The notes under the pieces were generated by a model, which made no database searches, was not told the DNA's origin, and saw only the letters and a list, made by a program, of their open reading frames with translations. A DNA stretch of 6,572 bases from DATDAH01 sp036525535 (lineage in GTDB: Bacteria > Actinomycetota > Acidimicrobiia > Acidimicrobiales > DATDAH01): assembly GCA_036525535.1 (NCBI GenBank), contig DATDAH010000322.1:1-6572 (forward strand), read 5' to 3'. Shown piece by piece: positions 1 through 5,670 of this stretch. Every line of letters starts with the position of its first letter. The stretch's first letter is position 1. Made by a program: the position numbers and the translations under genes.

Positions 1-80
1 AGGAGGACCTGCACCGTGAAGGCCAGCAGGATGGCCAACCCGCACAGCAGGGCGGCGACGATCAGCAGGCGCGTACTCAC
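1..80 (-). CDS. N-terminal fragment of an unrecognised membrane or exported protein
   Basis: Reading the minus strand from a GTG at 80 gives 26 codons, starting VSTRLLIVAALLCG and continuing as an almost unbroken hydrophobic stretch to the window edge (about residues 5-26). A short N-terminus with one arginine followed by a long apolar helix fits an N-terminal membrane anchor, the first helix of a multi-pass protein, or an uncleaved signal sequence. No cleavage motif is visible in the part available. The GTG is chosen because a -10-like TAGGCT lies just upstream on this strand (94 down to 89), which would leave almost no leader. No Shine-Dalgarno sequence is seen. The gene diverges from lpdA. 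Family and function cannot be told from 26 residues. Confidence 0.55.
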   Translation of the reverse strand, partial: MSTRLLIVAALLCGLAILLAFTVQVL

Positions 81-88
81 CCTGACGG

Positions 89-98
89 AGCCTACGCT
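89..98. promoter_or_regulatory. Near-symmetrical divergent promoter core between the minus-strand gene and lpdA
   Basis: The ten bases AGCCTACGCT read AGCGTAGGCT on the other strand, matching at 8 of 10 positions. On the plus strand TACGCT (93-98) fits the actinobacterial -10 pattern TANNNT. On the minus strand TAGGCT (94 down to 89) fits it too, and the two boxes share the central TA. Transcription would start about 7 bases beyond each box, only 2-3 bases before the ATG at 108 and the GTG at 80, so both messages would be nearly leaderless. No convincing -35 box is seen on either side. The positions are read directly. Promoter activity is inferred. Confidence 0.45.
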
Positions 99-107
99 CG
101 GAGGGGC

Positions 108-1508
108 ATGGCTGATCGAGCTGACCTCGTGATCATCGGTGGTGGCCCGGGGGGTTACGCGGCCGCGCTGTACGGCGCCGCGGCCGGCCTCGACGTGGCG
201 ATGATCGAGAACCAGAAGGTGGGGGGCACCTGCCTGCACCGCGGCTGCATCCCCGCCAAGGCACTCCTGGAGACGGCCTCGGTGCGGCGGGCGTTGGCCG
301 GCGCCGCCCAGTTCGGCTTCACGGTCGACGAGCCGACGATGGACTTCGGCGTGAGCCAGGACCGCAGCCAGAGTGTCATCGACAAGCTCCACTCGGGCCT
401 GTCCTCGCTGCTCAAGAGCCGCAAGGTCCGGGTGGTCAACGGCACCGGTCGCCTGCTGGGCGCCGGACGCGTCGCGGTCAGCGGGGGAGAGGACGGCGAC
501 CTCGAGCTGGAGGGTGACGCCGTGCTCCTGGCCTCCGGCTCCGTCCCGCGGACCATCCCCGGCTTCGACGTCCAGGGTGATCTGGTCGTGACCTCCGACG
601 AACTGCTGACGCAACGGGAGCTGCCGGCCTCAGCCGTGGTCATCGGCGGTGGGGCCATCGGGTGCGAGTTCGCGTCGATGATGAGTGATCTCGGCACCGA
701 AGTGACCATCCTCGAGGCGCTGCCCAAGATCCTCCCGGGCCTGGACGCCGATGTGGCCAAGGTGGTCGAGCGCTCGTTCAAGAAGCGGGGCATCACCATC
801 CACACCGGTGTGGACGTGACCGGCCACGAGCCGGGTGGGGCGGGGACCACCGTGCGGTTCGGCGAGGACCAGTCCATCGAGGTGGAGCAGGTCGTGGTGT
901 CCGTCGGCCGCCGCCCCCTGTCCGACGTCCTCGGCCTCGAGGGCACGGGGGTGGAGGTCGACGAGCGGGGCTTCGTCAAGGTCGACGCCAACTGCCGGAC
1001 GACCGTCGAAGGGGTCTGGGCCGTGGGCGACCTCATCCCCACCGCCCAGCTGGCCCACGTCGCCTTCGCCGAGGCGGTCGTAGTCGTCAAGGACATCCTG
1101 GGCGAGGACCCCGTGCCGGTCGACTACGGCCGGGTCCCGTGGTGCATCTACTGCCATCCCGAAGTGGCGTTCGCCGGGCTCTCCGAGGAGAGTGCCAAGG
1201 AGGCGGGCCACGACGTGGTCACCGTCAAGCACCGCTTCGGCGGCAACGGGCGGGCCCTGATCATCGGTGACGCCGACGGCCTGGTGAAGGTCATCGCGGC
1301 CAAGGACGAGGACGGCCGGGCCGGCGAGATCCTCGGGGTCCACATGGTCGGGCCGTGGGTCACCGAGCAGCTCGGCCAGGGCTACCTGGCCGTGAACTGG
1401 GAGGCCACGGTCGACGACGTGGCCCAGTTCATCCAGCCCCACCCCTCGCTGTCGGAGAGCTTCGGCGAGGCGGTCATGTCCCTGACCGGCCGCGGGTTGC
1501 ACGGGTAG
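108..1508 (+). CDS. lpdA: Dihydrolipoyl dehydrogenase (E3 component), FAD-dependent
   Basis: This 466-residue flavoprotein re-oxidises the dihydrolipoyl group on E2 (and on GcvH, if the cell has it), passing electrons through a disulfide and FAD to NAD+ in the cytoplasm. The length is normal for the family. The N-terminal FAD-binding GGGPGG is at residues 11-16. The redox-active disulfide GGTCLHRGCIPAK has Cys42 and Cys47. The NAD-binding GGGAIG is at 180-185, with Glu203 ending the next strand, which suits NAD. The second FAD motif VWAVGDLI is at 303-310. The C-terminal dimer domain carries the catalytic HPSLSE, with His445 and Glu450. A further pair, Cys346 and Cys349 (CIYC), opens the dimer domain. 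The ATG at 108 puts the FAD strand at the usual distance from the N-terminus. A GGAGGGG ends only one base before it, too close to act as a normal ribosome site. The gene is first in an operon with E2 and lipB-lipA. Confidence 0.96.
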   Translation: MADRADLVIIGGGPGGYAAALYGAAAGLDVAMIENQKVGGTCLHRGCIPAKALLETASVRRALAGAAQFGFTVDEPTMDFGVSQDRSQSVIDKLHSGLSSLLKSRKVRVVNGTGRLLGAGRVAVSGGEDGDLELEGDAVLLASGSVPRTIPGFDVQGDLVVTSDELLTQRELPASAVVIGGGAIGCEFASMMSDLGTEVTILEALPKILPGLDADVAKVVERSFKKRGITIHTGVDVTGHEPGGAGTTVRFGEDQSIEVEQVVVSVGRRPLSDVLGLEGTGVEVDERGFVKVDANCRTTVEGVWAVGDLIPTAQLAHVAFAEAVVVVKDILGEDPVPVDYGRVPWCIYCHPEVAFAGLSEESAKEAGHDVVTVKHRFGGNGRALIIGDADGLVKVIAAKDEDGRAGEILGVHMVGPWVTEQLGQGYLAVNWEATVDDVAQFIQPHPSLSESFGEAVMSLTGRGLHG

Positions 1509-1518
1509 TCGAGGGGTA

Positions 1519-1522
1519 GGAG
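1519..1522 (+). promoter_or_regulatory. Ribosome binding site of the E2 gene
   Basis: GGAG lies 7 bases before the ATG at 1530, inside the 21-base gap after the lpdA stop. It is the clearest Shine-Dalgarno site in the window. The gap is too short for a separate promoter, so lpdA and the E2 gene are very probably on one message. Confidence 0.7.
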
Positions 1523-1529
1523 AGCCGCC

Positions 1530-2894
1530 ATGGCCGATGTCGAGATGCCGCAGCTGGGCGAGACCGTCACCGAGGGGACGATCACGCAGTGGTTCAAGGC
1601 GGTCGGTGACCGGGTCGAGGTCGACGAGCCGCTGTTCGAGGTCTCCACCGACAAGGTCGACTCCGAGGTGCCGTCGCCGGCCGCCGGGGTACTCCAGGAG
1701 ATCCTGGTGCCCGAGGGCGAGACGGTGGATGTCGGCACGAAGCTCGCCGTCCTCGGCGACGGTGACGGTGCCGCCCCCGCGGCGGCCCCGCCCGACGAGG
1801 CCGCCGCCCCTGAAGCGGAACCTGCGGCGGAGCCGGAGCCGGCCGCCGAGCCGGAGCCGGAGCCGGCCGCGGCGGCGCCTGCCCCCGAGCCGGAGCCCGA
1901 ACCCGAGCCCGAGGCGGAGCCCGTCAGCGCCGAGGTCGTCGGCGAGGGCGACGGGCGCGTGTTGTCCCCGCTGGTGCGCCGCCTGCTGCGCAAGCACGAC
2001 CTGGACCCCGCCTCGCTCACCGGCACCGGTCCCGGCGGCCGGATCACCCGCAACGACGTGCTCGCGGCCGCCGAATCGGGCGCCGGCGCACCCACCACGG
2101 CACCGGCCGCCCCGGCCGCGCCGGCGACGGCCGCCGCTCCCGTGGCGGCGTCGGCTCCGGTTCAGGTGAAGGCGGCGGCGGACGGCACCACGCCGGTGCC
2201 CCTGAACAACATCCGCAAGCGCACCGGCGAGCACATGGTCCGGTCGCAGGAGACCTCGCCCCACGTGCTGACGGCCATGGAGGTCGACTTCGAGGGCGTC
2301 GACCGGGTCCGTCGGGCCCACCGGGACGCCTGGAAGGCGCAAGAGGGCTTCAGCCTCACCTACCTGCCCTTCGTGGCCCGGGCGGTGGTCGACGCCATCG
2401 AGGACTTCCCCCATCTCAACGCCTCGGTGGGCGAGGGCGAGCTGCTCGTGCACCACGCCGTCCACCTGGCCATCGCCGTGGACCTCGATTTCGAGGGCCT
2501 GCTGGCGCCGGTGGTGCGCAACACGGAGTCCAAGCGGCTGCGGGCCATCGCCCGGGAGATCCGGGACCTGGCCGACCGGGCCCACCAGAAGAAGCTGTCG
2601 GCCGACGAGATCGCCGGCGGCACCTTCACGATCACCAACCCCGGTCAATACGGCACGCTGCTGCAGTTCCCGGTGATCAACCAGCCGCAGGTGGCCATCC
2701 TCTCGACCGACGGTGTGCACCGGAAGCCGGTGGTCGTGACCGGCCCCGACGGCACGGAGGCCATCACCATCCACTCCGTCGGCGTCCTGGCGCTGGCGTG
2801 GGACCACCGGGCCTTCGACGGCGCCTACGCCGCCGCCTTCCTGGCCCGGCTGAAGGACATCATCGAGACCCGGGACTGGGAAGCCGAGCTGTAG
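1530..2894 (+). CDS. sucB: Dihydrolipoamide acyltransferase (E2) of a 2-oxo acid dehydrogenase complex
   Basis: This 454-residue protein forms the core of a 2-oxo acid dehydrogenase complex, taking an acyl group from E1 on its lipoyl arm and passing it to coenzyme A. One lipoyl domain spans about residues 2-76, with the modified Lys42 in STDKVDSEV. A Pro/Glu/Ala linker runs to about 135. A peripheral-subunit-binding domain (about 144-180, SPLVRRLLRKHDLD, then GTGPGGRITRNDV) binds E1 or E3. A second Ala/Pro linker covers about 183-212. The catalytic domain (about 220-454) has GGTFTITNPG at 363-372 and the active-site DHRAFDG with His426 and Asp430. The lipoyl domain resembles those of actinobacterial SucB/DlaT, hence the symbol, but substrate choice (succinyl, acetyl or branched-chain acyl) cannot be read from sequence alone, and no E1 gene is present. 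Its stop codon overlaps the lipB-lipA start by one base, so the enzymes that lipoylate Lys42 are translated directly after it. Confidence 0.93.
   Translation: MADVEMPQLGETVTEGTITQWFKAVGDRVEVDEPLFEVSTDKVDSEVPSPAAGVLQEILVPEGETVDVGTKLAVLGDGDGAAPAAAPPDEAAAPEAEPAAEPEPAAEPEPEPAAAAPAPEPEPEPEPEAEPVSAEVVGEGDGRVLSPLVRRLLRKHDLDPASLTGTGPGGRITRNDVLAAAESGAGAPTTAPAAPAAPATAAAPVAASAPVQVKAAADGTTPVPLNNIRKRTGEHMVRSQETSPHVLTAMEVDFEGVDRVRRAHRDAWKAQEGFSLTYLPFVARAVVDAIEDFPHLNASVGEGELLVHHAVHLAIAVDLDFEGLLAPVVRNTESKRLRAIAREIRDLADRAHQKKLSADEIAGGTFTITNPGQYGTLLQFPVINQPQVAILSTDGVHRKPVVVTGPDGTEAITIHSVGVLALAWDHRAFDGAYAAAFLARLKDIIETRDWEAEL
1812..1922 (+). repeat. Low-complexity Glu-Pro/Ala-Pro linker of E2 with short tandem DNA repeats
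   Basis: Residues 95-131 of E2 consist only of Glu, Pro and Ala. The DNA is a run of imperfect GAGCCG/GAGCCC hexamers mixed with GCC/GCG codons. In E2 proteins such linkers are stiff, extended swinging arms between the lipoyl and binding domains. This one is unusually acidic: EP dipeptides dominate, whereas many E2 linkers are Ala-Pro rich, as is the second linker in this same protein (about 183-212). The hexamers make the segment prone to length change by slippage in steps of two residues, without loss of frame. Confidence 0.75.
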
Positions 2895-2896
2895 TG
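2892..2896 (+). promoter_or_regulatory. TAGTG stop-start overlap coupling E2 to lipB-lipA
   Basis: The E2 stop TAG (2892-2894) shares its G with a GTG start (2894-2896) in the LipB frame. The LipB frame is open further upstream to 2798, but those 32 extra codons lie inside the E2 catalytic domain and translate to an Arg/Pro/Gly-rich shadow peptide unlike any LipB start. From the GTG the protein reads VLRLRWLGRVAYADAHALQ, a typical actinobacterial-style LipB start. No good Shine-Dalgarno sequence precedes it, so re-initiation by ribosomes finishing E2 is the likely route. Confidence 0.75.
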
Positions 2897-4471
2897 CTGC
2901 GCCTGCGGTGGTTGGGGCGGGTGGCGTATGCCGACGCCCACGCCCTGCAGCACGGCCTGTTCGCCCGCTCCGCGGACGACCACCTGCTCCTGTTGGAGCA
3001 CCCCCACGTCTTCACCCTGGGGCGAGGCGGGTCCCTCGACCACCTCCTGGTCGACCCTGACGCGGTCGGCGCCGAGCTCGTCCGCACCGACCGAGGCGGG
3101 GACATCACCTACCACGGCCCGGGCCAGCTCGTCGGCTACCCGATCCTCACCGTGCCCGGAAAGCGGGGCGGGGGGATGGCCGACACGGTCGCTTACGTGC
3201 GGTCGGTCGAGCAGTTGCTCATCGACGTGCTCGCCGACCTCGGGCTCTTCGACGTGGGTCGGGTCGACGGCCTGGCAGGGGTGTGGGTCGCGCCGGACTC
3301 GCCCTGGCCCCGAAAGATCGCCGCCATCGGGGTGAAGCTCAGCCGGGGGCGGTCGATGCACGGTTTCGCCCTCAACGTGGACACCGATCTGGCCTGGTTC
3401 GACCGCATCGTGCCCTGCGGCATCGTCGACAAGGGCGTGACGTCTCTGCGGGCCGAAGGCCTCGACGTCACGATGGACGAGGTCGTCGACGCCGTAGCCG
3501 CCCGTGCCGCTGAGCGCTGGGGCTCGGCCGGTTGGGAGCGGGCCGATGTGAAGGCCCTGCCCTCCGACGTGCCGGTGAAGGTCGGCGGCCTCGCCATCGC
3601 CGAACGCAAGCCGGAGTGGCTCCGGGCCCCGGTGCGGCTGGGCGAGGACTATCGGGCCCTGCGCAAGCGCATGCGCCGCCTCGACCTGGTCACCGTGTGC
3701 GAGGAGGCGGGCTGTCCCAACATCTCCGAGTGCTGGTCCGATGGCACGGCCACCTTCATGCTCAACGGCGAGCGCTGCACCCGGGCCTGTGGCTTCTGCC
3801 TGGTCGACACCCGCAAGCCGGACGCCCCGCCGGCGGCCGACGAGCCCGAGCGGGTGGCCGCGGCGGTGGCCGAGATGGGCCTGCGCTTCGCCGTGCTCAC
3901 CGCCGTGGCCCGCGACGACCTGCCCGACGGTGGTGCCGCCCAGTTCGCGGCGACCATCGAGGCCATCCGGCGACGCAACCCGGCCACCGAGGTCGAGGTC
4001 CTGATTCCGGACTGCAAGGGGGCCCCGGCGGCGCTCGACGTGATCTTCGCCGCCCGCCCCGACGTCCTGAACCACAACCTCGAGACGGTGGCCCGCCTCC
4101 AGCGGGCCGTGCGCCCCTCGGCGGGCTACGCCCGCAGCCTGGCCGTGCTGGCCCGGGCCCGGGCGGCCGGGCTCACGACCAAGTCGGGGATGATCCTCGG
4201 CCTGGGCGAGACCGAGGACGAGGTCGTGGCCGCCCTGGGCGACCTGCGGGGCGTCGGCACCGACATCGTCACCCTGGGCCAGTACCTGCGTCCCACCGCC
4301 GCCCACCTGCCCGTCCGCCGCTGGTGGACCCCCGAGGAGTTCGACCGCCTGAAGGCGGCCGGGGAGGCCCTCGGCCTGGCCCACGTCGAGGCCGGACCCC
4401 TCGTGCGTTCGAGCTACCACGCCCGCGAGGCCGCCGAGTCCGGCCACGCCGCCCTCGTCGACGCCGGCTGA
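2894..4471 (+). CDS. lipB-lipA: Octanoyltransferase LipB fused to lipoyl synthase LipA
   Basis: One frame of 525 residues carries both steps of de novo lipoate assembly. Residues 1 to about 218 are LipB, which moves octanoate from acyl carrier protein to a lipoyl-domain lysine. It has RGGDITYHGPGQLVGYPI at 67-84, and the catalytic Lys141 (RKIAAIG) and Cys175 (IVPCGI) stand 34 residues apart, as in E. coli and M. tuberculosis LipB. Residues from about 225 are LipA, a radical-SAM enzyme that inserts two sulfurs. Its auxiliary-cluster cysteines are Cys269, Cys274 and Cys280 (CX4CX5C), its radical-SAM cysteines are Cys295, Cys299 and Cys302 (CTRACGFC), and the C-terminal RSSY (505-508) supplies the serine ligand. 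Both halves are full length with all key residues, and there is almost no linker. The GTG start overlaps the E2 stop by one base. Both activities look intact. Whether the product stays fused is open, because an internal start is possible at Val219. Confidence 0.93.
   Translation: MLRLRWLGRVAYADAHALQHGLFARSADDHLLLLEHPHVFTLGRGGSLDHLLVDPDAVGAELVRTDRGGDITYHGPGQLVGYPILTVPGKRGGGMADTVAYVRSVEQLLIDVLADLGLFDVGRVDGLAGVWVAPDSPWPRKIAAIGVKLSRGRSMHGFALNVDTDLAWFDRIVPCGIVDKGVTSLRAEGLDVTMDEVVDAVAARAAERWGSAGWERADVKALPSDVPVKVGGLAIAERKPEWLRAPVRLGEDYRALRKRMRRLDLVTVCEEAGCPNISECWSDGTATFMLNGERCTRACGFCLVDTRKPDAPPAADEPERVAAAVAEMGLRFAVLTAVARDDLPDGGAAQFAATIEAIRRRNPATEVEVLIPDCKGAPAALDVIFAARPDVLNHNLETVARLQRAVRPSAGYARSLAVLARARAAGLTTKSGMILGLGETEDEVVAALGDLRGVGTDIVTLGQYLRPTAAHLPVRRWWTPEEFDRLKAAGEALGLAHVEAGPLVRSSYHAREAAESGHAALVDAG
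3534..3550 (+). promoter_or_regulatory. Possible internal ribosome site and GTG start for free LipA
   Basis: Inside the fusion, GGGAG (3534-3538) lies 9 bases before an in-frame GTG (3548-3550, residue 219). Translation from there would give a 307-residue LipA starting VKALPSDVPVKVG, close to the length of stand-alone actinobacterial LipA (about 310). The site sits exactly at the LipB/LipA border. In such GC-rich DNA a GGGAG can arise by chance, so its use is inferred. Confidence 0.35.
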
Positions 4472-4484
4472 TCCCGTTCGTTCT

Positions 4485-4509
4485 GGCCCCCTGTCGTTGG
4501 TGGTGGGCC
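4485..4509 (+). terminator. Weak GC hairpin after lipB-lipA, doubtful terminator
   Basis: GGCCC (4485-4489) pairs with GGGCC (4505-4509), and two further C-G pairs are possible with one bulged T, around a loop of about ten bases. It starts 14 bases after the lipB-lipA stop and precedes the candidate promoter of the next gene, a sensible place for a terminator. There is no T-run after it, so it would have to act without one or may do nothing. Confidence 0.25.
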
Positions 4510-4541
4510 GCGAGTTTCAGGTTCCAGAACGGTTGGGCCGG

Positions 4542-4547
4542 TACCGT
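4542..4547 (+). promoter_or_regulatory. Candidate -10 box for the M24 peptidase gene
   Basis: TACCGT fits TANNNT and ends 9 bases before the GTG at 4557, the same distance as the TACGCT box before lpdA. It lies in the perfect 8-base palindrome CGGTACCG (4539-4546). A second inverted repeat, GTTC-CA-GAAC, is at 4521-4530. No clear -35 box is seen. If it is active, the message would have a leader of only about three bases. The rest of the 85-base gap shows no other gene. Confidence 0.4.
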
Positions 4548-4556
4548 CCAGCGGTC

Positions 4557-5663
4557 GTGAGTCGGTTCGTCGAGCGGGTGGAGCGGGTGCGGGCCGCCAT
4601 GGCTCGTCACGGGGTGGACACCGTGTTGCTGTCGGTCGGGGCCGACCTGCCCTGGCTGACCGGCTACGAGGCCATGCCTCTCGAGCGCCTGACCATGCTC
4701 GTGCTGCCCCGCGAGGGCGAGGCCACGCTGGTGGTGCCCCGGCTGGAGGCGCCCCGGGTGGTCGAGCGGCCCGACGTGTTCGGACTGCGACCCTGGAACG
4801 AGACCGAGGACCCGGTCGAGATCGTGGCCGAGGCCGCCGGTGCCCCCGCCGTCGTCGCCCTCGGCGACCGGACGTGGGCCCGCTTCGTCCTCGACCTCCA
4901 GGCCCGCCTGTCGAAGGCAAGCTTCCGGCCGGCCCAACCCGTCCTCGGCCCGCTCCGGGCGGTCAAGGACGAGGCCGAGATCACGGCCCTGCGCCGGGCC
5001 GGAGCCACCGTCGACCGGGTCGTGGCCGCCATCCAGGCCGGCGAGGTGCCGCTGGTGGGCCGGACCGAGGCCGAGGTGGCGGCGGACGTTCACGCCCGCC
5101 TGCTGGCCGCCGGCCACCACCAGGTCAACTTCGTGATCGTGGCCTCCGGCCCCAACGCGGCCAGTCCGCACCACGAGCCGGGCGACCGGCGCGTCGAGAC
5201 CGGCGAGGGGGTGCTGTTCGACATCGGCGGCACGGTCCTCGACGACGACGGGGTGGGCTACTGCTCCGACATCACCCGCTGCGTGCACCTCGGCCCGCCG
5301 CCCGCCGAGTTCCGGGACCTGTACACGGTGCTGCAGGACGCCCAGGCCCAGGCGGTGGCGGCCGCGGTGGTCGGGACCCCCTGCGAGGACGTCGACGCAG
5401 TGGCCCGCCGGCTCATCACCGAGGGTGGCTACGGGGAGGAGTTCGTCCACCGCACCGGTCATGGCATCGGCATCGAGGCCCACGAGGACCCCTACGTCGT
5501 GGCCGGCAACTGCGAGGCGCTCGTTGCGGGCCATGCCTTCTCGGTCGAGCCCGGGATCTACGTGGAAGGCCGGTGGGGCGCCCGGATCGAGGACATCGTG
5601 GTGGCCACCGCCGACGGTCCCGAGGCCCTCAACCAGGTCCCCCATGACCTGATCGAGCGGTAA
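4557..5663 (+). CDS. M24-family metallopeptidase, Xaa-Pro peptidase-like
   Basis: This 368-residue protein has the two-domain layout of prolidases and aminopeptidase P. A creatinase-type N-terminal domain (about 1-130) precedes the pita-bread catalytic domain. Likely metal ligands are Asp222 (LFDIGG), Asp238 (CSDITR), His302 (TGHGIG), Glu331 (VEPGIY) and Glu345 (RIEDIV). His205 (SPHHEPGD) and His309 (EAHEDPY) are probable catalytic histidines. All expected residues are present, so it should bind two divalent metals and act in the cytoplasm on peptides with proline at the second position. The exact substrate is unknown, and relatives include non-peptidase hydrolases. The two aspartates are 16 residues apart rather than the usual 11, from extra residues around LDDDG. 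The frame is open with starts up to TTG 4497, but GTG 4557 gives the normal family N-terminus (SRFVERVERVRAAMARHGVD) and sits just after a -10-like box. Confidence 0.88.
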   Translation: MSRFVERVERVRAAMARHGVDTVLLSVGADLPWLTGYEAMPLERLTMLVLPREGEATLVVPRLEAPRVVERPDVFGLRPWNETEDPVEIVAEAAGAPAVVALGDRTWARFVLDLQARLSKASFRPAQPVLGPLRAVKDEAEITALRRAGATVDRVVAAIQAGEVPLVGRTEAEVAADVHARLLAAGHHQVNFVIVASGPNAASPHHEPGDRRVETGEGVLFDIGGTVLDDDGVGYCSDITRCVHLGPPPAEFRDLYTVLQDAQAQAVAAAVVGTPCEDVDAVARRLITEGGYGEEFVHRTGHGIGIEAHEDPYVVAGNCEALVAGHAFSVEPGIYVEGRWGARIEDIVVATADGPEALNQVPHDLIER

Positions 5664-5670
5664 CGCCGTG

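Noticed and set aside
100..106. GGAGGGG as ribosome site of lpdA
   Set aside because: It ends one base before the ATG, too near for normal pairing. The bases probably belong to the start of a very short leader.
1812..1922. GAGCCG repeats as a CRISPR array or non-coding satellite
   Set aside because: The repeats are six-base units without spacers and stay in frame as the E2 linker, where Pro/Ala/Glu runs are expected.
630..2807. Very long minus-strand open frame (725 codons) opposite lpdA and E2
   Set aside because: It is rich in His, Arg, Gly, Asp and Leu with no known motif, and lies opposite two secure genes. G/C-ending codons remove stops from antisense frames, so long empty frames are expected here.
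2798..2893. Longer start for lipB-lipA at 2798
   Set aside because: The extra 32 codons overlap the E2 catalytic region and give an Arg/Pro-rich peptide. GTG 2894 gives the normal LipB N-terminus and a stop-start overlap.
2825..4447. Long minus-strand open frame (540 codons) almost matching lipB-lipA
   Set aside because: Same antisense shadow effect. The plus strand carries all LipB and LipA active-site residues, and the minus product is low in complexity.
4497..4556. Longer starts for the peptidase (TTG 4497, GTG 4500, GTG 4503, TTG 4533)
   Set aside because: They would add up to 20 residues before the usual family N-terminus and run through the candidate promoter. None has a ribosome site.
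3532..4560. Plus-strand open frame of 342 codons overlapping LipA
   Set aside because: Its product is dominated by Arg, Gly and Pro. It is an out-of-frame shadow of LipA.
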